A stretch of DNA of 9,183 nt from Beijerinckiaceae bacterium (lineage in GTDB: Bacteria; Pseudomonadota; Alphaproteobacteria; Rhizobiales; Beijerinckiaceae): the NCBI GenBank assembly GCA_027311205.1, contig DAICZI010000043.1:284-9466 (forward strand), in the 5' to 3' direction. This document shows, one piece after another, positions 1 to 6,351 of this stretch. Position 1 is the stretch's first letter, and every line of letters starts with the position of its first letter. Made by a program: the position numbers and the translations under genes. The notes below the pieces were generated by a model, which was given only the letters and a program-made list of their open reading frames with translations, ran no database searches and was not told the DNA's origin.

Positions 1-72
1 GCAACGCGCCGCGCCGATACTGAACTGACGGTCTCAGATCAGGAACGTATCTTCATTGACCGGGCAGCCTGA
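1..72 (+). CDS. 3' end of an unidentified gene (partial)
   Basis: Reading frame 1 is open from the left edge and ends in TGA at 70-72, giving 23 C-terminal residues (it ends DQERIFIDRAA). The stretch is hydrophilic and has no motif I recognise. Its stop lies only two bases before the stop codon of the converging phasin-like gene, a tail-to-tail arrangement typical of compact bacterial genomes, which supports it being real. Twenty-three codons is too little to identify a family, and an open frame of this length can occur by chance. Confidence 0.4.
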   Translation, partial: ATRRADTELTVSDQERIFIDRAA

Positions 73-74
73 AT

Positions 75-428
75 CTAGCGCCCGGTGAGCCGCAGCGCAT
101 TGGCCCGCACCTTCACACGTGCCGGTTTTGACGCAGCTTCCATGATGTGAACCAGTCGATTGGGTACATCATAACCATCAAGCCGACCCGTCCAGAAATT
201 CAGGGCGAGTTTGGCGCCAGCGTGGCTGGCATCGATGGCACCTTCTGTCGAGGCGATGACTTTCTCGCTGACCATGCCAAGGGTTTCAGGTGAAATTTCG
301 CCACTCATGCCATCGCGCACCAAAACGGGGAGCCGCATGGAGATGGTCGCCCATGTGTCAATCGCCGTTTCTGACTGCGCGACCCACAATTTCAGCGCAT
401 GAGATTGCCATTTGAAAAATGATTCCAT
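75..428 (-). CDS. phasin-like small protein (117 aa)
   Basis: The protein begins MESFFKWQSH and ends ANALRLTGR. It is 117 residues, has no signal peptide or membrane segment, and looks mainly helical with amphipathic stretches (about residues 5-35 and 50-80). The tryptophan-rich N-terminus, the EKV segment near residue 55 and the basic C-terminal tail resemble small phasin-like proteins of alphaproteobacteria, which coat polyhydroxyalkanoate granules. That assignment rests on recalled family pattern, so a plain hypothetical protein remains possible. The start at 428 was chosen because a near-perfect GGAGGT Shine-Dalgarno sits directly upstream (433-438); the open frame continues to 587, but without such a site and in sequence that looks like promoter. 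It is transcribed away from infA and converges with the gene ending at 72. Confidence 0.65.
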   Translation of the reverse strand: MESFFKWQSHALKLWVAQSETAIDTWATISMRLPVLVRDGMSGEISPETLGMVSEKVIASTEGAIDASHAGAKLALNFWTGRLDGYDVPNRLVHIMEAASKPARVKVRANALRLTGR

Positions 429-432
429 AAGT

Positions 433-438
433 ACCTCC
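433..438 (-). promoter_or_regulatory. ribosome binding site that fixes the phasin-like start
   Basis: On the minus strand GGAGGT is followed by ACTT and then ATG at 428. The match to the anti-Shine-Dalgarno is full and the spacing acceptable, which rules in this ATG over the in-frame codons farther upstream. Confidence 0.8.
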
Positions 439-443
439 ACAAT

Positions 444-472
444 CAATGTGTCCTGTTGTGAACAATTGTCAA
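444..472 (-). promoter_or_regulatory. candidate sigma-70 promoter of the phasin-like gene
   Basis: The minus strand has a perfect TTGACA (472 to 467), followed 16 to 17 bases later by a weak -10 (CACATT or ACATTG, about 450 to 444). The predicted start would leave a leader of roughly 10-15 bases before the ATG, enough to hold the GGAGGT site. The -35 overlaps the 8-base palindrome ACAATTGT (462-469). The -10 is poor, as is common in alphaproteobacteria. Confidence 0.4.
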
Positions 473-634
473 CCAGACAGGGCAAATACGTGCTCTTTCG
501 GCAGTTCACAAAACCTGCAAACTGGACTAAGCGTGCTCCAGCATTCATAGTCGCGGCCCTTGTGCCTGAAGCTGCGGTTGTGTTCAAGCGGAATGCCGCC
601 CCATGAAAGAATGACTGATGAAAGTTCGAACCTG

Positions 635-853
635 ATGGCCAAGGAAGAATTGCTGGAATTTCCCGGTGCCGTGACCGAGTTGCTGCCTAATGCGATGTTT
701 CGTGTGCTGCTCGAAAATGGACATGAGATCATTGCCCACACGGCAGGAAAAATGCGCAAGAACCGCATTCGCGTGCTGACCGGTGACAAGGTGATGGTGG
801 AAATGACACCCTATGATCTCACCAAGGGACGCATCACCTTCCGCTTCCGCTAA
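635..853 (+). CDS. infA: translation initiation factor IF-1
   Basis: IF-1 binds the A site of the 30S ribosomal subunit and works with IF-2 and IF-3 to start translation in the cytoplasm. The product is 72 residues, the normal length, beginning [13 protein letters not shown]. It carries the family's OB-fold core, with [20 protein letters not shown] at about 23-42, then [11 protein letters not shown] and a C-terminal [11 protein letters not shown]. The start at 635 matches the MAKE start of alphaproteobacterial IF-1. In-frame ATGs at 593 and 611 would add non-conserved residues and are less likely, although the Shine-Dalgarno before 635 is weak (a GAAAG at 620-624). It leads a plus-strand block with maf 41 bases downstream. 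Confidence 0.95.
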   Translation: MAKEELLEFPGAVTELLPNAMFRVLLENGHEIIAHTAGKMRKNRIRVLTGDKVMVEMTPYDLTKGRITFRFR

Positions 854-894
854 GGGCTAGCCGGGATCGACACCTTCGCAAGGGCTTATCTGGC

Positions 895-1545
895 ATGAAT
901 GACGCAAGCGCAAAGCTCCAAAAAAGCTGGCGTCCCAAACTGGTGCTGGCCTCAGCCTCGCCGCGGCGCCTGCAATTGTTGCAGCAGATTGGCGTCGAGC
1001 CCGATGCGCTGGTGCCGGCCGAAATCGACGAAACTCCCAAAAAGGGTGAGTTGCCGCGCTCCCTGGCAACTAGACTGGCCATGGAAAAGGCGCAAGCTGC
1101 CATGAAGCTGGTGAAGGGCCGCCCGGAGTTGGAGGGGGCCTTTATCGTTGCGGCTGATACGGTGGTCAGCGTCGGGCGACGCATCCTGCCCAAATGCGAC
1201 GCGGCGGCAGAGGCAGCGCAATGTCTGCGGCTGCTGTCGGGCCGGGCGCATCGGGTTTTCACCTCCGTGGTGCTGGTGACGCCCAAAGGCGCGCACCGCC
1301 AGAAGCTGGTGAAAACCCGCGTCAGGTTCAAGCGGCTGTCGTCGGCGGAGATGGAGGCCTATGTCTCGTCGGGCGAATGGCGTGGCAAGGCGGGCGGTTA
1401 TGCCATTCAGGGCCTCGCGGGCGCGTTTGTCGAGGACATCAACGGCTCCTATTCCGCCGTGGTCGGCCTGCCGCTGGTCGATGTCCACCGGATGCTGGTC
1501 GGCGATGGTTTTCCAGTGCATGTTGCCTGGCTCAATCATGTGTGA
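895..1545 (+). CDS. maf: Maf family nucleoside triphosphate pyrophosphatase
   Basis: Maf proteins hydrolyse non-canonical or modified nucleoside triphosphates (dTTP/UTP or m7GTP, depending on subfamily) to the monophosphate and pyrophosphate, acting as house-cleaning enzymes and in some bacteria affecting septum formation. The 216-residue product shows the family signature: SASPRR at 20-25, the catalytic aspartate in VAADTVV (Asp88), [10 protein letters not shown] at 164-173 with Lys165 and Gln172, and the closing [10 protein letters not shown]. The [10 protein letters not shown] loop points to the YhdE-type (dTTP/UTP) group, but I would not insist on substrate. An AGGG at 881-884 lies 10 bases before the ATG. 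It sits between infA and yacG, with yacG starting three bases after its stop. The C-terminus extends about 10-15 residues beyond the usual end. Confidence 0.93.
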   Translation: MNDASAKLQKSWRPKLVLASASPRRLQLLQQIGVEPDALVPAEIDETPKKGELPRSLATRLAMEKAQAAMKLVKGRPELEGAFIVAADTVVSVGRRILPKCDAAAEAAQCLRLLSGRAHRVFTSVVLVTPKGAHRQKLVKTRVRFKRLSSAEMEAYVSSGEWRGKAGGYAIQGLAGAFVEDINGSYSAVVGLPLVDVHRMLVGDGFPVHVAWLNHV

Positions 1546-1548
1546 ACG

Positions 1549-1746
1549 ATGAGCGAAGATCAGCCCCATAACGATAATCAGCCGCAGCCAAAGCCGGGCA
1601 AGCCATGCCCGGTATGCGGCAAGCCGTCGGTTGAAAAGCACAGGCCCTTCTGCTCGTCCCGCTGTCAGGACGTCGATCTCAACCGCTGGCTCTCTGGCAG
1701 CTATGCTATCCCCGGCAAGCCAGAGCCGACGGACGAAGAGGATTGA
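1549..1746 (+). CDS. yacG: DNA gyrase inhibitor YacG, zinc-binding
   Basis: YacG is a small zinc protein that binds GyrB and blocks DNA binding by gyrase. The 65-residue product has the four zinc-ligand cysteines in the family pattern: CPVCG (Cys20, Cys23) and FCSSRC (Cys35, Cys39), followed by the conserved [16 protein letters not shown] segment and an acidic tail ending TDEED. The first 19 residues are rich in Gln, Asn and Pro and are probably disordered. No Shine-Dalgarno is visible; the ATG comes three bases after the maf stop, so it is likely translated by coupling to maf. Confidence 0.93.
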   Translation: MSEDQPHNDNQPQPKPGKPCPVCGKPSVEKHRPFCSSRCQDVDLNRWLSGSYAIPGKPEPTDEED

Positions 1747-1810
1747 TGTAACGCCACGGCATCATTGCGAGCCCCGCGAAGGTATCGTCACCGGCTATAA
1801 GATAGCCCGC

Positions 1811-1847
1811 AAAAAAGGCAGCCCTTGCGAGGCTGCCTTCTTTTTTT
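1811..1847. terminator. bidirectional intrinsic terminator between yacG and glnA
   Basis: GGCAGCC (1817-1823), a seven-base loop, and GGCTGCC (1831-1837) form a perfect 7-bp G+C-rich stem, extendable by two A-T pairs. It is followed on the plus strand by TTCTTTTTTT (1838-1847) and preceded by AAAAAA (1811-1816), which gives a T tract on the minus strand. It sits between two converging genes and should stop transcripts from both. Confidence 0.92.
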
Positions 1848-1863
1848 GCCAAAATCTCTGCAA

Positions 1864-3273
1864 TCAGCAGGAATAATACATATCGAATTCCACCGGATGC
1901 GGGGTCATTTCGGTGCGGTGGACTTCCTGCATCTTCAGCTCGATGTAGCTGTCGATGAAGTCGTCGTTGAACACGCCGCCTTCCTTCAGATAGTCGCGAT
2001 CCTTCGAGAGAGCGTTGAGCGCCTCGCGCAGTGAACCGCAGACCGTCGGGATTTTCTTCAGTTCCCTGGGCGGCAGTTCGTAAAGATCCTTGTCCATCGC
2101 GGCACCCGGATCAATCTTGTTCTTGATGCCATCGAGGCCCGCCATCAGCATGGCTGCGAAGGCGAGATAGGGGTTGGCGGTGGGATCGGGGAAGCGCACT
2201 TCAACGCGCTTGGCCTTGGGGTTGTTCGTCCACGGAATACGGCAGGAAGCCGAGCGGTTGCGGGCCGAATAGGCGAGCAGCACCGGGGCTTCATAGCCCG
2301 GAACCAGGCGCTTGTAGCTGTTGGTTGACGGGTTGGTGAAACCATTCAGGGACTTGGCGTGCTTGATGATGCCGCCGATGTAATAGAGGCATTCCTGGCT
2401 GAGATCGGCATATTTGTTGCCGGCCATCGTCGGCTTGCCGCCCTTCCAGATCGACTGGTGGACGTGCATGCCTGAACCATTGTCGCCATACACTGGCTTG
2501 GGCATGAAGGTCGCGGTCTTGCCGTAGCTGTTGGCAACCTGATGGATGCAGTATTTGTAGATCTGCATGTGGTCGGCCATCATGGTGAGCGGGCCGAATT
2601 TGAGGCCGAGCTCATGCTGGGCTGAAGCCACTTCATGGTGGTGCTTTTCCACGACCGCGCCCATCTGCGCCATGGAAGCGAGCATCTCGCCACGCATGTC
2701 CTGCGCCGAATCAAGCGGCGGCACCGGGAAATAGCCGCCCTTGGTGCGGATGCGATGGCCAAGGTTGCCACCTTCATAGGCGGTGTCGCCATTGGTGGGG
2801 AGTTCGAGATGGTCGAGCATGAAGCCGGTGTTATAGGGATCGACCTTGAAACGCACGTCGTCGAACACGAAGAATTCGGCTTCCGGGCCGAAGAAGGCGG
2901 TGTCGCCGATGCCGGTCGATTTCAGATAGGCTTCGGCCTTCTTGGCAATCGAACGCGGGTCGCGGTTATAGGGCTGGCCGGTCATCGGCTCAAGAATGTC
3001 GCAGGTGATGACCATGGTTGAGGCGGCGAAAAACGGATCCATCGTCGCGGTGGTCGGGTCGGGCATGAGGGTCATGTCCGATTCATTGATGGCTTTCCAG
3101 CCAGCGATGGAGGAGCCGTCGAACATCACGCCTTCCGAGAACATCTCCTCGTCAGCGAGCGTCACATCGAATGTGACATGCTGCCATTTCCCGCGCGGGT
3201 CGGTGAAACGCAAATCGACATATTTGACATCATTGTCCTTCAGCGCCTTCAAGACGTCCTTGGCGGTCTTCAT
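1864..3273 (-). CDS. glnA: glutamine synthetase type I
   Basis: GlnA makes glutamine from glutamate, ammonia and ATP, the main entry point for ammonium in the cytoplasm; the enzyme is a dodecamer. The 469-residue product has normal GSI-beta length. Visible landmarks are DGSSIAGW at 52-59, metal-binding Glu131 and Glu133 in [18 protein letters not shown] at 265-274, the ATP and glutamate region NRSASCRIP at 339-347, [12 protein letters not shown] at 360-371, and Tyr398 in DLYELPP. Tyr398 is the residue that GlnE adenylylates to switch off the enzyme, so PII/GlnE control is expected. The ATG at 3273 follows an AGAGGG motif with good spacing. It lies 74 bases after glnB and is probably expressed both with it and from an internal promoter. 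Confidence 0.98.
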   Translation of the reverse strand: MKTAKDVLKALKDNDVKYVDLRFTDPRGKWQHVTFDVTLADEEMFSEGVMFDGSSIAGWKAINESDMTLMPDPTTATMDPFFAASTMVITCDILEPMTGQPYNRDPRSIAKKAEAYLKSTGIGDTAFFGPEAEFFVFDDVRFKVDPYNTGFMLDHLELPTNGDTAYEGGNLGHRIRTKGGYFPVPPLDSAQDMRGEMLASMAQMGAVVEKHHHEVASAQHELGLKFGPLTMMADHMQIYKYCIHQVANSYGKTATFMPKPVYGDNGSGMHVHQSIWKGGKPTMAGNKYADLSQECLYYIGGIIKHAKSLNGFTNPSTNSYKRLVPGYEAPVLLAYSARNRSASCRIPWTNNPKAKRVEVRFPDPTANPYLAFAAMLMAGLDGIKNKIDPGAAMDKDLYELPPRELKKIPTVCGSLREALNALSKDRDYLKEGGVFNDDFIDSYIELKMQEVHRTEMTPHPVEFDMYYSC

Positions 3274-3295
3274 GGGTTACCCTCTTGGTTGCAGT

Positions 3296-3311
3296 CTGCT
3301 CGCACGAGCAG
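3296..3311 (-). other. compact hairpin in the glnB-glnA gap
   Basis: CTGCTCG, CA, CGAGCAG is a perfect inverted repeat that folds as a 6-bp stem with a GCAC tetraloop, 22 bases before the glnA ATG. On the minus strand it is not followed by a T tract, so it is not an ordinary terminator. It may protect the 5' end of a processed glnA message or serve as an operator; neither is shown. Confidence 0.6.
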
Positions 3312-3323
3312 GGATCTGTTACA

Positions 3324-3710
<387 letters not shown>

Positions 3711-3735
3711 TCATGGCAGGCCCCGTTCTACGCTC

Positions 3736-3764
3736 CTTGAAGCGGAAACCAGCGGGCCTGTCAA
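3736..3764 (-). promoter_or_regulatory. weak candidate sigma-70 promoter of glnB
   Basis: TTGACA (3764 to 3759, minus strand) is a perfect -35 hexamer, but the sequence 17 bases downstream, TTCAAG (3741 to 3736), is a poor -10. If used, the leader would be about 45 bases. The -35 overlaps one arm of the inverted repeat at 3717-3760. Confidence 0.25.
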
Positions 3765-3833
3765 AGCCGTATTTATCTGAAGGCCTGCGCTCAATCGTTG
3801 CAGGGGTTGAAATTTCGCAGCGCTGTTGCTTAA

Positions 3834-3851
3834 AAATGAGGCCGAAAGCCT
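3834..3851 (-). terminator. weak possible terminator after sseA
   Basis: On the minus strand AGGC, TTTCG, GCCT (3851 to 3839) forms a 4-bp stem followed by CATTTTT. The stem is short, but position about 50 bases after the sseA stop and the T tract fit a modest intrinsic terminator. Confidence 0.35.
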
Positions 3852-3898
3852 AAAAACAAGGCAACTATCATGCTGATTTTTGTGCGCTTTCGTGCGGC

Positions 3899-4756
3899 CT
3901 ATGCCTTGCCAATCGCCACCGGCAAATCCGTGCGCGCGCCCCATTCGGCCCACGAGCCATCATAAAGTGCGCTCACCCGACGTCCGGTCGCCTCGATTCC
4001 CAAAGCCAGAATCGCGGCTGAGACACCTGAGCCGCAGGTTGTGATCACGGGGCGGTCAAGATCAACCCCGGCCGCGCTGAAGGCAGCCTCGATCGCCTCG
4101 GGCGATTTCAACTGGCCGTCAGCAATCAGTTCAGCGAAGGGCAGGTTGGCTGCACCGGGCATGTGCCCAGCCCGCACGCCAGGGCGCGGCTCGGGTGCCT
4201 GGCCTTCAAAGCGCGCGGCAGGACGGGCGTCCACCACTTGTGTCCTGCCGCCAGCCAGCGCTTGTTGAACGTCGCTGACGCCCGCCAAAGCGCTGTTGTC
4301 GAGGCGCGCGGTAAAATGCCGGGTTTGCAGCTTCACCATGCCATCCTCGGTCGGGCGGCCTTCTGCAAGCCATTTCGGCATGCCGCCTTCAAGCAGGAAA
4401 ACTTCCCCGACGCCAAAGGTCTTCAGCATCCAGCGCACGCGCGGCCCGGAAAACAGGCCCGCGCCATCATAAACGATGATGCGCATGCCATCGCCAATGC
4501 CCAGCATCCGCATTTGCGACGAGAATTGCACAGGGCTCGGCATGGAATGGGGCAGGCCCGTCGTGGTATCGGCAATGGTGTCGATATCGAAAAACACCGC
4601 GCCGGGGATATGGGCTGCCAGATATTCAGCTTTGGCGTCGCGGTTGGCGTCCGGCAGGTACCACGAGCCATCGACGATGACCATGCCGGGCGACCCCAGT
4701 CGCTGGGCCAACCACGCAGTCGAGACAAATATTTCAGGTGCGGCAGCCGCGAGCAT
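3899..4756 (-). CDS. sseA: 3-mercaptopyruvate sulfurtransferase (tandem rhodanese)
   Basis: The enzyme transfers sulfur from 3-mercaptopyruvate, formed from cysteine by transamination, to cyanide or thiol acceptors. The 285-residue product has two rhodanese domains: an inactive N-terminal one (about 10-135, with VDGSWYLP at 28-35 and HIPGAVFFDID at 49-59) and a catalytic C-terminal one (about 160-280, with VVDARP and HMPGAANLP). The active-site loop is CGSGVSA with Cys241 and Ser243; the CGSGV form marks mercaptopyruvate rather than thiosulfate sulfurtransferases. The family usually has CGSGVTA, so the last Thr is Ser here. The ATG at 4756 lacks a strong Shine-Dalgarno and lies 28 bases after the cysK-like gene, so the two are probably one operon and may be partly coupled. 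Confidence 0.9.
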   Translation of the reverse strand: MLAAAAPEIFVSTAWLAQRLGSPGMVIVDGSWYLPDANRDAKAEYLAAHIPGAVFFDIDTIADTTTGLPHSMPSPVQFSSQMRMLGIGDGMRIIVYDGAGLFSGPRVRWMLKTFGVGEVFLLEGGMPKWLAEGRPTEDGMVKLQTRHFTARLDNSALAGVSDVQQALAGGRTQVVDARPAARFEGQAPEPRPGVRAGHMPGAANLPFAELIADGQLKSPEAIEAAFSAAGVDLDRPVITTCGSGVSAAILALGIEATGRRVSALYDGSWAEWGARTDLPVAIGKA

Positions 4757-4784
4757 GTGGGTTTCCGTAGGTTGGGGTTGACGC

Positions 4785-5840
4785 TCAGCTTGACGGTTTC
4801 GAAGGGCTCATCACGCCGGTGATATCGACGGTGGATTTTGCTTCCATCCAGCCGGGAACCGGCAGCGATTTTGTCCGCAGGAATGCCGGGTTGAACAGTT
4901 TGGAAGCGTAGCGATTGCCAGAATCGCACAGGATGGTTGCGATGGTGTGGCCCGGCCCGAGAATTTTCGCCAGTCTTATCGCGCCTGCGACATTGATGCC
5001 CGAGGAGCCGCCGAGCAGCAGACCTTCGTGCTCGGCAAGATCAAATACAATGTCGAGCGCCTCTTCATCGGTGATGAGGAAGGCATGATCGACGGGCGCA
5101 TTGACGAGGTTGGCGGTGATGCGGCCCTGGCCAATGCCCTCGGTGATGGAGGATCCCTCGGATTTCAGCGACCCATGCGCATAAAAATGATAAAGCGCCG
5201 AGCCAAACGGGTCAGCCAGCGCAATCTGGATGGCGGGATTGGCAGCCTTCAGCGCCATGCCAACGCCTGCCAGGGTGCCACCGGAGCCCACCGAGCACAC
5301 GAAGCCATGCAGGCGCCCTTGCGTCTCCGCGATCAATTCAGGGCCGGTCGTTTCAAAATGGGCGCGCCGGTTATCGGTATTGTCGAACTGATTGGCCCAT
5401 ATCGCCCCTTGCGGGTGGCTGGCTGAAAGCTGATCGGCCAGGCGACCCGACAGCTTCACATAATTGTTGGGGTTGGCGTAGGGCACGGCAGGAACCTCAA
5501 TGAGCTCCGCGCCTGAGAGCCGCAGCAGGTCCTTCTTTTCCTGAGATTGGGTATCGGGAATGACGATGACGGTCTTGAAGCCCATGGCATTGGCAACGAG
5601 CGCAAGCCCAATGCCGGTATTGCCCGCCGTGCCCTCGACGACGATGCCGCCAGGTTTCAATTGCCCGCGCTCGACGGCCCCAAGAATGATCGATTTGGCT
5701 GCGCGGTCTTTGACCGAACCGCCGGGGTTCATGAATTCGGCCTTGCCCAGAATGGTGCAGCCGGTCAGCGCCGAGGCGCGCTTGAGCTTGATCAGCGGCG
5801 TATGGCCGATGGCTTTGATGACATTTTCGACGGGCGACAT
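4785..5840 (-). CDS. cysK: PLP-dependent cysteine synthase family enzyme
   Basis: Expected reaction: O-acetylserine plus sulfide to cysteine, last step of sulfate assimilation. The 351-residue product is a fold-type II PLP enzyme. Lys44 in NPGGSVKDRAA forms the Schiff base, TAGNTG at 71-76 is the substrate-carboxylate loop, GSGGT at 185-189 holds the PLP phosphate, and CDSGNRYASKL at 305-315 provides Ser307 near the pyridine nitrogen. It is about 30 residues longer than E. coli CysK, with the extra in the C-terminal tail (LFNPAF to MSPSKPSS), as in many alphaproteobacterial 'cysteine synthase A' proteins. The loop reads TAGNTG rather than TSGNTG, so substrate details are open. No heterodomain (CBS pair) is present. 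The ATG at 5840 has a weak GGAAAA upstream. sseA follows 28 bases downstream. Confidence 0.88.
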   Translation of the reverse strand: MSPVENVIKAIGHTPLIKLKRASALTGCTILGKAEFMNPGGSVKDRAAKSIILGAVERGQLKPGGIVVEGTAGNTGIGLALVANAMGFKTVIVIPDTQSQEKKDLLRLSGAELIEVPAVPYANPNNYVKLSGRLADQLSASHPQGAIWANQFDNTDNRRAHFETTGPELIAETQGRLHGFVCSVGSGGTLAGVGMALKAANPAIQIALADPFGSALYHFYAHGSLKSEGSSITEGIGQGRITANLVNAPVDHAFLITDEEALDIVFDLAEHEGLLLGGSSGINVAGAIRLAKILGPGHTIATILCDSGNRYASKLFNPAFLRTKSLPVPGWMEAKSTVDITGVMSPSKPSS

Positions 5841-5875
5841 GGTGTTTTCCGTGCAGATTCGAGCAGGCTGCTGAT

Positions 5876-5905
5876 CTTATGAACCGTCCGCGCGCCTTTT
5901 GACAA
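5876..5905 (-). promoter_or_regulatory. candidate promoter of the cysK-sseA unit
   Basis: On the minus strand TTGTCA (5905 to 5900) is followed after 18 bases by CATAAG (5881 to 5876), a five-of-six and a four-of-six match to sigma-70 hexamers. It lies between the long hairpin and the cysK start and would give a leader of about 30 bases. Confidence 0.3.
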
Positions 5906-5919
5906 CAACAAAGCGGGCT

Positions 5920-5979
5920 GCACGCAGCGCCATCAGGTGCGGGAAATCAGTTCCCGGGAGACCTGATGCCGCTGCGTGT
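5920..5979. repeat. long near-perfect inverted repeat (hairpin) between EthD gene and cysK
   Basis: The arm 5921-5938 (CACGCAGCGCCATCAGGT) pairs with 5961-5978 over 18 positions with a single C-C mismatch (5930 against 5969), and a G-T wobble extends it by one. Inside, GGGAA (5941-5945) and TTCCC (5951-5955) form a second 5-bp stem around ATCAG. It begins six bases after the EthD stop. There is no long T tract on the minus strand (the run beyond it reads GCTTTGTTGTTGTC), so it may be a non-canonical terminator, an RNA-stabilising stem-loop or a copy of a dispersed palindromic element. Confidence 0.85.
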
Positions 5980-5984
5980 CGAGA

Positions 5985-6293
5985 TCAGACGTGCTTTGTG
6001 TCGAAAATCATCAAATCAACGCCGCCATCAGCAAAATTGCCGAGATCGCCCGCTGTCGCCTGACCTTCAGGTGAGGCCAGTGCCGCGCCGATGGCCGCAG
6101 CGCTGTCAAATTCCAGAAGGGCCACAAGATGAATATTGCCCGGCGCGACCGGCAAACCGACGGTGCCCGTGCTCACCTCGTAACTGCGCAGGCCCTTGAT
6201 CTTTTTGGCCAGCGGCACATGAGTTGCATAATAATAGGCGTCAAATTTTGCAGGGTCTTTCGGGGTTTTATAAATTGCCACCAATTTTGCCAC
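5985..6293 (-). CDS. EthD family protein (102 aa)
   Basis: The product begins MAKLVAIYKTPKDPAKFDAY and is a single dimeric alpha/beta-barrel (ferredoxin-like) domain of the EthD type, with the hallmark FDAYYYATHVPLAKKIKGL at about 17-35. EthD proteins are small cytoplasmic proteins; the founder is needed for ethyl tert-butyl ether breakdown with a P450, but most members have no known reaction. I chose the GTG start at 6293 because GGAGG lies seven bases upstream (6301-6305) and it gives the usual length near 100; the open frame to 6368 adds 25 unlikely residues and runs into the end of aceB. It follows aceB by 58 bases and may be co-transcribed. His25 is a conserved position. Confidence 0.85.
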   Translation of the reverse strand: MAKLVAIYKTPKDPAKFDAYYYATHVPLAKKIKGLRSYEVSTGTVGLPVAPGNIHLVALLEFDSAAAIGAALASPEGQATAGDLGNFADGGVDLMIFDTKHV

Positions 6294-6300
6294 GTCGCGT

Positions 6301-6305
6301 CCTCC
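6301..6305 (-). promoter_or_regulatory. ribosome binding site that fixes the EthD GTG start
   Basis: GGAGG on the minus strand lies seven bases before GTG at 6293. This is the only strong Shine-Dalgarno in the region and decides for GTG over the upstream ATG at 6368, which lies inside aceB. Confidence 0.8.
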
Positions 6306-6351
6306 GATTTTGTCTTGTGCGCAACTAATGTGGTGAATTTGCCCGTGTGTG

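Larger units (their letters stand above)
429..634. other. divergent intergenic region between the phasin-like gene and infA
   Basis: These 206 bases separate two genes pointing away from each other, so they should carry both promoters. The phasin side has the TTGACA-based candidate described separately. For infA I see only weak hexamer pairs on the plus strand (for example TTCACA at 505-510 with no good -10) and no convincing hairpin. No separate small gene stands out; the open frames here are upstream extensions of the two flanking genes. Confidence 0.6.

Noticed and set aside
469..789. A 106-codon minus-strand open frame across infA
   Set aside because: It is antisense to infA and to the divergent promoter region, with no motif or good ribosome binding site.
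952..1641. A 229-codon open frame on the minus strand
   Set aside because: It is antisense to maf and yacG, both firmly identified, and its translation is an Arg/His/Gln-rich shadow.
3880..3897. AGGCCG...AAGCGC on the minus strand as a sigma-54 element
   Set aside because: Only the GG and GC dinucleotides match; the flanking consensus is absent and it sits at the sseA stop codon.
4423..4929. A 168-codon minus-strand open frame bridging the cysK-like gene and sseA
   Set aside because: It overlaps the 3' end of cysK and the 5' half of sseA in another frame and has no recognisable domain.
5841..5984. SAM-type riboswitch upstream of the cysteine synthase gene
   Set aside because: The region folds as one simple long hairpin; I see none of the conserved SAM-I or SAM-II core elements.
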